From contig JAXDDX010000171.1 of the NCBI GenBank assembly GCA_034670405.1, positions 407,001-471,000 on the forward strand: a DNA stretch of 64,000 nt. The letters run 5' to 3'. This document shows, piece by piece, positions 1 through 18,345 of the stretch. How positions within the stretch are numbered: position 1 is the first letter of the stretch; each line of letters begins with the position of its first letter. The notes under the pieces were generated by a model that was not told the origin of the DNA, searched no databases, and saw only the letters and a list, made by a program, of their open reading frames with translations. Made by a program: the position numbers and the translations under genes. This stretch comes from Hoplostethus atlanticus (Eukaryota > Chordata > Actinopteri > Trachichthyiformes > Trachichthyidae).

Positions 1-1136
1 CCCTTCTGTCTCTCCTATCAATGATAATCCTTAACATGCCCTTCGGCATTGCCGTTTACCCATTAAGGTTGCACTGACATCATTTTATTAGTGCTGATAC
101 CACTTTCTGAGTATTAAATACTGGCCAATACCAGGCCAATCCATTCTGTTACTGAACACTGACCCGGACAATTAGTTTGGCATTATTGGACAAAAATCTA
201 TAATCCATTTTCTTATTACAAAGGTCAAACATCTTTCTATGTGTGAAAAGGGGGAAAACCAAGTTGGGAAATTCTGTGACACTGATCTATTTTAGCTTGG
301 TTTTGGTACTGATGCCTCAATGTCATGCATGCGTGCAGTTGGTCATGCATAAAATAAAATTAACAATATTTTCAATCTTCGAATTGTGTAAAATATTCAT
401 GAAAAAACATTGACTTTTCAAATCTAAGTAACATGCCGGGGCTGACCAAGAGGAAATCCACCCATCAACAAGGCATGAAACTTCCTGTTTTGGCCCATAC
501 AAGCCCATGTGGTTGGAAACGACCAATGGCAGGAAATCTCCCTATACAGTAATATATTAGGACAACAAAAAAAGGATTCCGCCGCGATCTTAGTAAGCTA
601 GCTATCTCGCCATTTTGTTTGTGGCCACAGGATCATGATATAACAATAAATATGTTACACCGTGACAGTGTTGGACGTTTCTGGCTGTGATATTACTAGC
701 TGACACAGAAAGTCAAGAGAATATGCGGTTAAGATAAGAGAGAAGAGAAAGGTCACTTTTGCAAGCGCCACTGACTCCTGTGTTCATCTGAAAGTACATC
801 TTTCCAACTGCGCCAAATCAAGAATTTCATTCCAAAATGAGATATCCATGCTCATGCACTTTATGGGGGTGATGTTTAGATTTCGAGTCATCTTAAAGAC
901 CTTACTAAATAGTTATGTTTTTAAGAATGAAATCCGTATTTTTGAAATATTGACTGATGATTTTCAGGGAATATCAATACATGGGATATTGGAAATTGAT
1001 TTAAAATCAAGGACTACACTGACTTTTTGGGATATTGGCTCATTGAGTACCACCTGTACCGTCCTGTGCACATGCTAACATGTATAGCATACAGTATGTT
1101 AAGTGCCTGTAGGCAATTAGAATTAGCTAACATAAG
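1..1136. other. AT-rich non-coding DNA, nothing recognised
   Basis: No ORF here resembles a known exon, and no terminal repeats or tRNA-like boxes were seen. Small open frames at 323-526 and 848-1078 have no recognisable composition or motif. Confidence 0.6.
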
Positions 1137-1146
1137 AATATACCCC

Positions 1147-2316
1147 CAGGATTCTCCAAGTTAAATTTAAGACTTTTTAAGACCTTTTTAAAACCACTTA
1201 GAATGAAATTTAATGCCAACTTCACAGCCATACGGGCAAAAGTATGAAGGATATAATGGAAAATCAGTATGGATTTTAAGTCCTAGAAAATAATTATTTA
1301 CCAAGTATTGAATTTAATAAAACACATGATCACATGATCAGCGTCAAAAACGCTCGGTGCTGGCATTCATTTCCTATTTGGCAAGCGTCGCCGCCGAACC
1401 TAGCGCCGCCGCCGCCACCGCCGCCGCCGCCCCCGGCGTTCTGCACCCTGGGCGCAGACACTGGGAGACCCCCTGGCGCTGCGCTCAAAGTTCAACTATA
1501 TTCAACTTTGACCTTCGCGACGCGCAACCAATCACTGGAATCTAATAGCTCTTAGTTTGCTATTCATTAGTGATCGGGTTAGAGATAGAGAGCAGTGGGA
1601 AAGAGAGGCGTTTGATATCATAGCCACGAAATAAAAACAAAATTATAGAAGAGAAACTTGTTTTATGTGTGTCGGAGCATCCCGAATTATACAACATGAC
1701 CTTAAATCATACCATGATCTGACTAAAAAGTCTGTATCATGGAATGATGTCGGTTTACAGAGGGGACTACCAGGCTGGTTGACAGCTTAGTACAGGACGT
1801 ATATGCAGCCAGTCTATATTCACGTCTATGGCTGTGCTAGTATGATCATTGGCGATGTGGTTAGCTACGGTCACCGGCTGATGCGGGTGACGCTGAGATC
1901 ATGTGAAGGAGTCTCGTCCAACCTGGCGTTGATGCCGACGCTTTGCACGGATCATGTGAAAGCCCCTTAAAACGACACTTGCCCATTCTGAGGCGACGAG
2001 CTAGCTTGTTAGCAGCACACTCCACGGTCAAGAGCGTCAATACACTGACGTAAACATTACCTGTACTGTCGTAATGTCCAAGCCACACCAAACAGAGTAA
2101 ATTGTAACGTTACACACAAAACATTTTATACATTTGACAGTTATTCATGACGTTACAGTATTTATTTGATCCTACCAAAGGACAAGAAAAAAATGTAAGA
2201 CCTTTGTAAACAAAATTCATTACTTTGTAAACGAAATTCAATACTTTTAAGGCCTTATTTTGAGAATATTAAATTCAATGCTTTTTTAATACTTTTAAGA
2301 CCCCGCGGGTACCCTG
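1147..2316. mobile_element. hAT-like non-autonomous DNA transposon with a GCC-rich core
   Basis: The two ends are imperfect inverted repeats built on the motif CAGGRTWCYC followed by 'taaga-ctttttaa' blocks. The right end read backwards starts CAGGGTACCCGCGGGGTCTT, a terminus I know from fish hAT-type elements; the left end starts CAGGATTCTCC. An imperfect 8-bp direct repeat (AATATACC at 1137-1144, AATATAAC at 2317-2324) fits a hAT target-site duplication, although the left boundary is off by 2 bp. There is no transposase frame. The interior holds a (GCC)n run at about 1387-1436. The family assignment is from memory of fish repeats. Confidence 0.55.
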
Positions 2317-3236
2317 AATATAACACCTTATAGCAATTCAGAGTTGGTTGGGTCAATTCCTGTTCCCACTGAAGGGGCCGGTGTTTGCGTGTAGCGCGCG
2401 GTGCGCTCAACGCATTGAACTGCATTTTCACACAAGTGAAATGCTCGCCGGGTGGCTTGTCATTGTATAGAAGCTCATTAAAGTATTAGCTGCCGATGCA
2501 GTCGGGTGAGAATGACACGGAGAGACTGACCCAACACAAAGGCGACATAAAGGAGTGATTTTCCTTTAACATTCATTCAATTCCGCCCATTATTCATTCA
2601 TCAACCCTGCTCTGATGCTAAAACTTTGTTCATTTTCATTCAGCCAGAGGTTCACTGAGGTTCACTGAGGTTGGATGCTGTATTTCTGCACTGTCACACA
2701 TATATATCACACATTCACACCTGGGAGCTGCCCAGTACATCCACCTCTACTGCTCACCAACAACACAGAATGACAAAACCAAATGACATACTCCAACATT
2801 CATCAGATTCCACACCTACCCGTTCATCAATAAACTGATAATCCTTTTTGACAATAAACTTAAGGAGCAAGTTGACAGAGTCCCACTTCCCCCTGAGCTA
2901 TATTTTTCATTAAACTCCTGCTAGCGTGTTCACCGCCAGCTCATTTATCTAAGCTAACAGCCGAGCTGCTAGCATACCCTTGCCGTTTCATTCATCTAAC
3001 GGGCAACGGTCTCTGATAGCTAAACGAATGAGCTTGTTGTGTTATGGTTGAAAGAGGAGTCTGGTAAATGAAGAATGTGGGAGGATGACAAACCTCTGCT
3101 TCGTGCAATTTGGCAGACGATGAATGCTGCTGAACTCCATGCTCTTGCATATATTTCGAAGCCCAGGGATTGGGGGTGTACCGCTGGAAATGGTGTTACT
3201 GTAGCACTTTACCAAAGCCATACAGCTGTAATGGAT
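2317..3236. other. Non-coding DNA, nothing recognised
   Basis: Includes a short tandem 'ggttcactga' duplication near 2650-2672. No exon or element was recognised. Confidence 0.5.
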
Positions 3237-3812
3237 TCGGTAACACTTTATATTAAAAGGTACACATATTCACCATTAACTAGTTGCTTATTAGCAGCAT
3301 ATTAGTAGCATATTGGCTCGTTATTAGTCATTATAAAGCATTTATTAATGCCTTATTCTGCATGACCATATTCTACAAGAATTGAGGAGTTTTCCCTCAA
3401 TAACCTAATTACTGTTTATTGATAGTAAGTAAGGAAGTTATTGTAGATGAATTAAGATCTTAATATGCTTTGCTCAGTATGGGCCTTATAAGGTGGTAGT
3501 ACCACAAGAATAGTAATTCTCCCTTAATAACACTTAATAAATATGGTCTATTCTTATGTAACAAAACACAAAACTACAAGTGTTAATAGTCCAAATAACT
3601 CTAAATTAAGTCTTTCTAACTCAGAATATGTTCCCCATTCTAAAGTGAGGTCTTGCTCATAACCAATTCACTAGTAGTTTGACACTTATTAGCAGGTTCC
3701 CTATTCTAAAGTTGCCTCCTCTTCACACTTAGTAAATCCATTATAGCATACAACTACTGCCAGTAACAGACCCTATTCTTAAGTGACGGGTTACACCTTG
3801 AAATAAATGGCG
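3237..3812. mobile_element. Non-autonomous DNA element, 'GGTAACACTTTATATTAA' type
   Basis: The left end (GGTAACACTTTATATTAA, with the 'tagttgcttattagc' and 'cattataaagcatttattaatg' blocks following) is a common interspersed fish repeat. The right end (ttacaccttgaaataaatgg) is a rough inverted match to it. No coding capacity. I do not assign a superfamily. Confidence 0.45.
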
Positions 3813-6800
3813 GCCTATTGAGATGCACAGGTTCTATTCCCATTCAATGGTAGAAGAACAAAGTCAGCACAAGTAGAAATATCTCCTTTATTAATGGACC
3901 ACTTCAGAGATTTTCTAACATATCTATTAAAAGATTTTTTTTCAAGTTTCAGAACAAATGTACTGCCTAAACTTGCTGTATAATTTTCACCTGACAGAAC
4001 CTGAAGTTATGCGCAACAAACTTCCGTATTCTGTAAAACAGGCTGCATCGCTTCCGGTGACACGTACGTACGTACGTACGTTAAGCAACTTTTTGGTGCT
4101 CGTCAATATTCTCTTATTCTCCGTTTGTTCATAGGTGACGTTCTGATAATACATTTGTTTTAGTTAATTTAATTCAATAACACTCCTTTTCCTAAAAAAC
4201 ATCTGGAAAATATTCTTGCCAGTTATGGCTGCAATGCACTCATCTCTTATTTTTGGACCATGACCTGTCCCCCTCCAGTGGCTGCAATCCTACACTCGAC
4301 TTATTTTGCATCCAAACCATTTCTTTTGAACTTTACTAAATGTGTGTTTTGCAGCCGATGCAGCATTAAGTCTTTGCTTTACGCTTATCTGGAGTTGCAA
4401 CGCCACTGCTCACATGTGCAAAAACACAACTTTTTTTTTCTGATAGTAACTTCAGATGATAGGATCTCTACTGCTTCTCTTCTTGCTGCCCTTGGGAGGC
4501 ATCCTGCTGCTGGATTTCTATTTCCTTTTTTTAAAATCTCTGTCTGCCTACCTGTCAAATGCAGTGTCCAGGTTTGTACATATGTGCACGGTACTGAGGT
4601 CTGCTGCCCTTATTTGGGCTTACTGGGGCATTTACTTATGCAAAGTGCAAATTGCATAAGTGCATAAGGGGATTTGGATTTTCGTACTTTTCGCTTACTG
4701 CATTTCTTAAGAACAAATTTAAGAGAAAAATTTACCCGCAAGCAGCAATGCCAGGGTTCTAGCCCAAATATCAATGTAACAATGTTTTAGTAGTATATGA
4801 GCAGCAAATTGTCTAATTTCACAAAGTCAATTGAAAGTCTAAATGCCCTTCCCTACACGTCGCTGCATATATAAACTTTTGAAAACATTCACTCTTTGTC
4901 ACAGTGTGAAACAACCACTAGGCCACCCACTTCTCAGCTGGCCCGATCAATTCATGACTTGACATTGGCACCAAAGGTTTAGAGATTGAATCCGGGCTGG
5001 TGCTGAAGAAACATGACACAATCTCAGCCTGGCGACTGACAAAAAACAGCGTATGAAGTTCAATAAATGTTCAATAAATCTGTGAATGTCTTTTCAAGTA
5101 CATTTCCTGCCTGATGCAATCGGTGTAATTACATTTCTTGCTCTAACTATTTTCAAAGATAAGCAGCCTTAGATCTATTTCAGAAGCACCGTGGGAAGCA
5201 GAGGCTGAAAAGTGGGCAGTTTTCTAGTTGAGGGCCGTTTCAGTCGGTCACAGAAAAGAGCACATTAGCAGGGCAGGGCCGTGGCACAGTACACTACCGC
5301 TGCCTGCTGGCACTGGCAACACAGACGCTGGTGTGTCAAGGGATGAGAAAGGACTGGAGGAGAGCAAATTGTTTTATGTTGTGTTAATGTATGGCAGTGG
5401 CAGTGCTTGTATCATCTTATAAAAAGGTTAAAGAAAAACGGATTGACAAACAGATATTATAAATTAAAGGAGAAGGATGAAAAAAGGGGCAGAAAAAGAC
5501 AAGAGTCAATTCAAGAGCAGTGCACTGTCCTACTTGAGGTGTTGCAACTACAATGAGCCACCTAACGATCAGCAAAACGTGAGCATCAGGATAGTACAGG
5601 TGGTTATGACATCACAAAGAACACAGAATGAGATCACAATAACAGCGATACTGAGCAGTGTGGCTGGGTAATGGGGGGCCCAAAATGAGACAAACAAGGC
5701 TCAGGTGTTGAGACAGTTACCATAAGAAAATGTGCATCTGTGCTGGACTGGCAGTAAAAATATGAGGCCACCGCCGCAGCCATACGGCCAACAGCTGTTC
5801 TCCCTAAAAAACCTAGTAACCCCCCCTCCCCCCTCCGTTAACTGAAAGTAGGCTCCTCAACTCAACTCAACTCAAAACAACATGTCATAATCACTGCCTC
5901 ATCCGTGACGTCTTGAATGAACAGTAAAATGGGACTAAATGTTTATTGTTCCAATATATTGGCAGTGATCTCTTTCTAGGAATCCCATAATCGTACATGT
6001 GATATTGACCATCGAGTTAAACGCTAAACCGTGACTAAATAAAGCATTGCTATTGCCCAACATAACCCATAATTATTTGTGTTGTAACGGTGAGAGCTTG
6101 CCTGTTTGTCAAGGTCATTGTGTGGCTATGTGGGTGTGTGTGTGTGTGTGTGCACGTGCTGGTTTGCGCTGCCATCAGGAAACGGGATGCAACGCAGTGA
6201 CAATGGCTAACACTGACAGCTATTTCACCGTTTCCGCTCCGCTAGCTGGTGTTGTTGTTTTAGCTGGATCGCAGTTGACTTTCCTCATAAAGCGACCTGA
6301 CGGGACACATGCACTAACATTAACACATGTCTAAGGAGGGGCGTTTGATGCCAACTGTTTTGTGAAATATTGCAGAATTTGATTGACAGTACAATAAATG
6401 TGCAGAAAGTTGTCTTGCTGATGTTTTAGAAACTTGGATGGAATCACCCTGCAAATGTTAAGCAGACAGATCAATCTTGTTGACTTTCTGTAACCAGCTG
6501 GATTGTAAGGAGGTTTGTTTGCAGAGATAAAGACTGTGATGCAGTCCTGCTGCCTTATCTAAGCTAGCACCAAGATAGCACTAAGAGACTGACTGCATTC
6601 AGAGTATTCATGGAAGTGTCTCCTAGTTCCTTCTTGTAAAACTGCAGTGTTTTGGATGATTGTGTTTCATGTTGCAGCATTTGAAGTAGTAGCCAAGTTG
6701 ATTATCTCAACTCAGACCAGAGTACTTGTTGCAACAAGGAAAAGTACTTCCTTTTGTGTCCGTTTCCCAACACATCAAAAGAATATTCATTTTTCTGTCT

Positions 6801-9390
6801 TGAATAATTGTTAATTTTTCTAAAGAAAATCCACATGATTGAGGTCCAACAGCATTGGACCGTCTTGAAACAACAACGTGGCTTAGGACACGCACCTTTA
6901 AATCACTACACTGGCACTGTGGGTACAGAGTTGCAAAGGGATGCCAGTCCTAGTGAACAGCTAAAACAGCTCTATGACATTTCATGCATTTTCAGTACAC
7001 AGCAGAGTTTGAAGGTCTCCGTTTTGGGGCTTATCCACGGATTAGTGCCTGGAAAAGTTCATTCTGCCCCTGGGAGACCAAGGGTGCGCCGAGCCCTTCC
7101 TAACAGGGATTGTGTAACTGCCGGGAACTTTTGATTTTGTTTTGGGCAGAGTGAGGCAGGAGGATTAAATCCTCAGAGACCCACCTGACCTGACTCCCTC
7201 TGTCCTGCTGTCCCTGATTGAACCCACACACCAACGGATTCCATCTCTCAGCCAGTTGGAAGCTACAGCGCTGCGCCTGGATTCTCCCGTCTTACTGCGG
7301 CGGTGTTTGTTTGACGAGACGCGGTGGACAGAGAATGAGAATTTCCTCGTAAGCTTGATAGCAAATGTGAAACCTTACGGGTTAATCTTCAAGGTTTGCA
7401 TGTTCTTAATCTCCATATCTATTGTGCAGACTGAACATCTGGGGCTATTCTAAGCACAAGCTGTATGCTATACTGTCAGCATGCAGCTGCCCGTTCTAGC
7501 CAATGGCTCGCCAGTGAATAGCTGTATCGGTGCATAGCGTTGGCTCTACCACATATGCTATAGCTGACTGCCTGCCTCTGGCCTCACTTCTAAGCTACAA
7601 TCATGCGTTAACCGCTGCTATAAAACCCACTGAGACGTAATTACAAGTTCTTTCCACAACACTACAGCACATGTGGTGTGTTAAAGCTTCAAGGCAACCG
7701 GCTTCGCTGACATGCAGGCTGGAAGCTGGATGAACAGAGTAAACAAGAAAAGTCCTTTACTCAGGTAATTCCAAAATCAACTGCCATATAACCTAATTTA
7801 GCTACCAACTCAACCATTAAATCACAGAATAAATAACAATCAACGTGCACAAGAAGAAGATTAGTGGATCTTTAGTGCATATTATGTTGAGTACAAATCC
7901 ATAATTCAATTGTGAACTTTTCTTTCCGGCAAGCAAAGCTTTGAATGCTTAATAAATTCTTCCAACGGCTAAATGCACACTTGTTTCATCTGGCAATGAG
8001 ATTACGTGAATGGAATATTCTGGAAAACTGTAGCGAGAAAGACAATGAGGCAGTAATCTTATTTCTCCACAGTGGCTCCCACTGTTCTCTAAAAGGCTTC
8101 TGTTTAGTCTGGTCCCGCTCTCGTTCACGTCCATCTTTCCATGGAGGAAAATCTCGCCGAGCGGGAGGATGAATGAGAACAATAACATTTCTGTGATGCT
8201 CAACTGCATGGAGCACAGATATGAGGGGATGATATCGTATCCCTCTGGCAGTCTGGACAATCACAGGATAGCAACGGTGACTATGAGCAAGGCTGCGAGC
8301 TGACGGAGGTACAGATAGTTCTCCCTTTAAGGACTTTCTCTGAAAGAGCTGTGAGGCTGCCTTGGTTGACTTCCATCATCTCAACTTTTTAAACCTTGAG
8401 AATGAAACCTATCAGTTAACACCCCGGGCCTTTTCCCTTGCAAGTATGCCCCCTGTAAATGAGGACTCATCAGCGTGGGCCAGCAGGGGTTAAGTTCCTC
8501 TTTTGAAGATTATGCTTCGCTTTCCAGTGGCCTGTCCCAGGCACTAGCCAGTGCCTCCTAATCCAGCGCTGCAAGCTTTTGATAGCTCCCACTGCGTCCT
8601 TATTACAGTTGGCGATTAAAACTGAGACAGAGAGATAGGAAATGAGAGTGACAGAATAGAGGGAAGGGCAAAAGAGAGAATTAAAAGCCTCTCCAGTTTC
8701 AAATGCAGGAGCCTCAAATATACTGCGGCTGAAAAGCTCGGTGGCTTAAGCTTCAATTTGGTTGTTCAGTGAAAGCCTTCACTTTAATTTAGCGAAACTA
8801 ATTTGCTTTTTTAAAAAAAACAAAAAACTAAATCACCAGGAACAAAAAGAGTCTAAAACATTCATCTCATATTCTGAAGTAATAATCTGCAATTTTTTAA
8901 TATAACTAAATGTCCATTTTGCTACTCTCCATCACCGACTGATACCCTGTAATAGGGATTCAACCTTTACCCAGTTCACAAAAGCTTTTATATGTGCTGT
9001 TCTAAACACCTATGAGCAAGTACCTTTCCTGGGAAAACTTGCCGCACAGCAAGTGATGCATTTTTCATTTACCGAAGCAGCAACAGCACTTTGCTTGGAA
9101 ACAAAATGTAATGTAAATCAACAGAAAATCCGAGAAAAAGAGAAACGAAGAGGTGAGCAAGGTGAACACCGGCATTGCCTTTCCAAGATGAAAAGCACTC
9201 CAAGATGAGAGGGGACAATAATGATGCGTATGTGGCTCTTTATCTTTTGGACTGGTAGGTGTCGTTATCATTTAGCATTAGTCTACATTGAGCATCTTTA
9301 TTATCATGCTGGACCAGTGCCTACTCTAAATTAGACAACTGATGATTTTTTTGGTGGTCAAACATCAGGTAAATGTTTCAAGGCTAATTC
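3813..9390. other. Non-coding DNA with simple repeats
   Basis: Contains an (ACGT)n run at about 4062-4082 and a short (GT)n at 6131-6151. Open frames here (for example 4260-4667, 6047-6334, 6808-7134, 7945-8264) lack recognisable domains, signal peptides or splice-site context. I see no host gene. Confidence 0.5.
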
Positions 9391-9439
9391 GAAATAATAA
9401 TTAATAATTATAATAATAATAATAATAATAATAATAATT
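9391..9439. repeat. (AAT)n microsatellite
   Basis: A nearly uninterrupted run of AAT/TAA triplets. Confidence 0.9.
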
Positions 9440-11749
9440 CTGTTAGCTGTGTTGCTGAGCTCAGTTAGCAGTTTAAAAGTGCCAACATACGTCTATTGCC
9501 GACATTGCTGTAAGCAGTCACTGTCTTTTGTCAATACAATGTTATTATTGCGGCACCGGTTGTAATAGCTATGCAGTAATAATGTAACTAAACAGTTATC
9601 ACGTTGTTTTAAGAAACATGTTGCTCTTAGGCACCGGCTGAAACTCTGTCATTAGTCTCAGTTGTGAAGTGATCAATGACCACTTACCAAAAAATCAAGA
9701 AAAACAAGAATTTTGTGGATTATCCCTGCATTGGGAATGTGAGGTGACCATCTCTGGAATAGGCTCTGAATAGTCCAGCACTGTAGTATCAAGTTCTTCA
9801 AACCAGTAGCTGTCACAGCCGTAAAAAGAAAGAGGCTTAAAACCTAGGTAATCAAGATGCAGCACCGGTCATACTAAAAAAAAAAAAAAGGATTACTTGT
9901 TGTGAGTCTTGTTTGACATCAGTTGTTTACAGGTGCTTATTCTTCTGCCAACCCTCTCAATAATCCCCCCCCCCCCCCCTCTCTCTGATATGAAATAATC
10001 TCTGGGATAAAATCAGAACTTGGCGATGTGCTCCCCAACAAACTTGACATGAATAATTCACAACCATCTGTCGTGGATCAAGGGTTTGAAGAGGACTGGG
10101 GAGAGCTTAGGAGCAATTCTCTTGTTTCGTTTTTTTTGTAAAAAACAGCTCCTCAAAGTGACCTCCCCTCTTTTACGCTTGCTAATCCTGTGCTTCTGGG
10201 TTACAGGTACAACAATGGTTGTCAGAAAGAGGCACCTAAGCCCTTCGAGATTAATGGTCATGGATTCTCGTTTGCCTGGGCACTCTTCTTGTGATCTTGG
10301 AGAGACACATGGGGAAAAAACAAATGGACAGTCAATAAAATGCATCTTTATACACAAGGTAGCAGAAGTGGCATCAGTCCCTGCATTCTCTGGATGCTGC
10401 CAGCTTAAAGCACTGATCCATCTACCCGCAAACAAGCAGAACTATATCTGTATAAACAGCATCATCAGCATGACCAGAGGAGGAGGTTGGGATACATGTC
10501 TCCCCTATAAAAGAAAATTTTAAAAAACTATGCAATGTACCAACACCTACTAAACCCAGCATGAGCATTCAAGGGCTGAAAGGGTTTTAACAGGCTATAT
10601 GAGGCCTCCAGCAGCAGACGGCCCCTCTCTCTGTTTGTGTTCCAGGCAGGGGAGTCGCCCTGCATGACGATTTATTGACGCAAAATCCCCCTCGGCCTGG
10701 ACCTGCCACCAATTACCGCCACTGGAAAGAAGAGGAGGAGGAGGAGGAGGAAGGGGGGGGGGTCTGGCTGGGATGAGAGAGTTTGTGTGTGTTGGTGTGT
10801 GTTCGCACACTTGTGTGCGCAAGTTTGCTAGATCTGGCTCCAAGGCTGTAACCCAGTTCCAAAATGCCAAGTAGCATGTAAACATGCCAGCCTTTGCCAC
10901 CCAAGTCAGACAAAAGGCCCTTCAGTGCTCTATTGGACAGCGGTTTGAGAATGGGAAATGATGACCTGTCATATATGGAAAAAGGGGTTAGCAGTTACTA
11001 CGCAGACTGGAGGGCGACAAGGGGAAAATGAACTGCTAACAGGGGGGGTGTGGCCTGTGTCAAGTTGATGTGTGATCATGACAACTGCCTTAGTCTTATT
11101 TCCAGGGCTTTGCGAGGCCGTTAGAAGTACGGCAGTCAAAACGTTTAAACTATTCCTCACCTATTTTGGGTGTTGCTCAGGAGCAATTCTGCATGGGATG
11201 TATGGTTTTGTCACTGACTCATACGTTGCGAGTACATTCTCTCTCCTTTGGGGGATTAAATTTACTGGCGTTTACACTGACAACTTTGAAAGGGATTCAA
11301 GTTGTGACAATTTGTTCCATTTCGCCCCCCCCAACGAGAGTGCATTCTTGGCCATGGGTGCACCAGCGAGTCAGATGATGTAACTAAAATAACCAGAGAA
11401 TGACACGCATACCTCAAAACTGACAACAGTGAAATTCTAATCCTACCCCCTTTAAGTTATTTTTGAAAAGAGAAGTCTTGCGGGAACTGAGAATAAACAG
11501 ACCATGGAACTGATCAGAATAGCAGAGGGAGGGGGAAAAAAGAGGAGAGGGAAGAAAAAGAAAAAAAAGTTAACCCTCCTAATGCAGGGCGAAAATGTAA
11601 CAGATATCTTGCCTTTAGCCTGCACCAGCGTTCGTCGCTATCTGGACGGTCTAAAAGGAACTGCCGTATCCCGTATGCCGTTTGACGCACAAACCCTTGG
11701 CTGGGAAAAGCCAATTCTCCACTCGCACAGGCAGAGAAAGGGAAGGTGG
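9440..11749. other. Non-coding DNA with mononucleotide and purine tracts
   Basis: Holds a poly-C tract near 9966-9979 and a GGA-rich purine tract at 10727-10761. The stretch 10600-10720 is mixed-composition and unique-looking. The long overlapping frames at 10058-10523 run on both strands and have no recognisable product. Confidence 0.45.
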
Positions 11750-12060
11750 TGAAAGGAAACCCAAATCGCCCTGCACCGGGCCAATAGCACGGCAACAATT
11801 AATCAATGGCTGTGACATCATTGCGCTGAACGCGGCCACGAAGGCCAAAATATGCCGGGGGGTGGGGGGGAGGATACAATCGGCCTTTTGTCAGCTTTGG
11901 TCTGCTTCAGCCGGCCCGAATGCAATTGTTGAAGAGGGAGAAGCCAGATCCACTCCGCCGTTGTGATTCTGGAAAAAAAAGTTGTTTGCGTAGGCCGGCC
12001 GGCGAGCTCCCATTGGTCACATCAGGGAATCCATCTTCTTAGTATGCGGAAAAGACGACA
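11750..12060. other. GC-richer unique block, candidate regulatory DNA
   Basis: Balanced-composition DNA standing out from the AT-rich surroundings. It contains an inverted CCAAT box (cccattggtcac near 12008), CpGs and a GGCCGGCCGGC run. There is no exon-like frame. Conserved regulatory function is inference only. Confidence 0.2.
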
Positions 12061-16619
<4,559 letters not shown>

Positions 16620-17130
16620 CAAACAGGTATTGATGGATCCGTCGAGGCGTGAGGTGTGAGAGACGAGCCCCCGATGCGTCTGCTCCTATTTTTTGTCGGC
16701 GGCGTAGAAACTTAGACTGCGCTCGAAACCATAAAACACATCACCTGCGCCTCTTCGCGCGCCTCATTGCCACTGACTGACGCTAAAGATTGGCCACGAT
16801 TTATAGATCGCATGCGGCAGATATGAGTGTGGGAACGTTTTGCGGTGGTTGACAGGAATACAGTTCTCAGGGTTCCGTCTTAATGGACTTCATTTCCCAA
16901 GCACGCCGAGCGGTGCCGGGAGTAATCACGGCGGCATAAAAATAACATGTGGTCGGATAGCGAGCAGTAAACAACAATTAGAGACCCCCTCGCTTAGCTC
17001 GTGAAATGAATCATTGAAAATGCCCCTTGTGCCACGAAGACAGCTTCAGCCTCTCAGCCCTAATTGACTATGAATAATTCAGTTGGCGAGCTGGATTAGC
17101 AGTAGTGCCAGTGTGCTGTTGATTGACGTG
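16620..17130. other. Unique, balanced-composition block, candidate enhancer cluster
   Basis: About 500 bp with many CpGs and homeodomain-like cores, for example 'gatttatag' near 16798-16806 and 'taattgactatgaataattca' near 17061-17081. There is no coding frame and no transposon ends. The impression of conserved non-coding DNA is inference; it needs a multi-fish alignment. Confidence 0.25.
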
Positions 17131-18131
17131 TTTGTGCTTTTTTTTTTTGTTGTTATTGCTGGAAGCAAACTGTTTCAGTCCAACGGCGGCAAAAAAAAAT
17201 GGTGGGGGTGTAGAGCTGGCTGCAACAGGAGTTCCAAAAGAAAACCAAAGAGAAGCTTGGTTTAGGTTGAAAACAAGACATGAAACCGCGTGGCAAAAGA
17301 TCAGTAGAACCTGGAGGCCCAGACAGACACGCATTGCATCTGACTGCTGCTGAGGACAGCGGCAGAATACCGGGACATGCCCAGCGTGACACTGATCCAT
17401 TTAAGGCCACGACTGGCTGAATCCATCTTCCTTGACAGGGACACTTTGGAGTTAGTGTGACAGTCAGTGAGAGAGGAGGAAAAAGTGTTGAGCGTGCGGA
17501 TGGGAGGCGTGGCAGAGGGAAGCGAGCGAGCACATGTTTGCTGGGGGAGGAAAAAAAAGAAAAGTGACACCCTATTCTGGCATGAAAGGACGTCTTCCTC
17601 GTGTTGACACAATACCCGCCGCTGCTCGTTCGTGTTTGCGTAAGAGAACACGGCGAAGCCGTAACCGCAGGAACACCGCATCAATCAACCCTCGCTGAAA
17701 AGTGACAGGTCGAGCACAGGCATTGAGCGGGAGGGGGGGGGATCATGTTTCTTGTTGATATGGAGCTCTGTCAACCCAGGGGACAGTTACGTGTTACTTG
17801 CCATTGAACAGAACTCAAAAAAGCACCAGCAATAAATGGATAGTGACATAAACTTTCTGGTTTTGTGTGGTAATAGAATAGAATATCAAAATTAATGACT
17901 TTAGATCAGCCAATATTATATTATCAGTTTGTGCTGCATCATAGTAGTAGTTTATGGTCGTAAGACAGGCCACAAAATTGTAGTCTTTTGATACACTGCA
18001 GGAGATTATAGATGACACAAATGCCTCTAAATTTAAAGGCTAAGCTTTTATTATATAGTGAGGTATATGCTAGTCAAAAAATATCATTTTATATTCCATG
18101 TTTTCATTAAAGCATAAAACAGGCCTCAGCC
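17131..18131. other. Non-coding DNA, nothing recognised
   Basis: Open frames at 17068-17684 overlap on both strands and carry no known domain. Confidence 0.45.
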
Positions 18132-18345
18132 TCTACCTTTTTTTTTTTTTTAAGATTCATTTTTGGGCATTTTTGCCTTTATTGAAAGTACCAGTAGAGA
18201 GAGACAGGAAAGATTGGGAGAGAGAGGAGGGGTAACATGCAACAAGGGTCCTGGGCTGGATTTGAACCCAATCACTACACTCCCATTGGCTGGTTTAGCT
18301 CATGACGAAGACGGGAAGAAAAAGAGAATGAACCGGAAGAGAAGT
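18132..18345 (-). mobile_element. tRNA-derived SINE-like element, minus strand
   Basis: Read on the minus strand it has a pol III B-box-like motif (GGTTCAAATCC at about 18259-18269), then a purine-rich body ('agagagagacaggaaa' on the plus strand), then a 'gccttta ttgaaa' tail ending in a 13-T run at 18138-18151. This matches a common fish repeat I recognise. The head is partly degraded. Confidence 0.55.

Noticed and set aside
4260-4667. 135-residue cysteine-rich frame
   Set aside because: The composition follows T-rich DNA. There is no recognisable family and an overlapping frame is equally open.
10058-10523. Overlapping 125- and 145-residue frames as genes
   Set aside because: They lie on opposite strands over the same DNA, with no domain, signal peptide or splice context.
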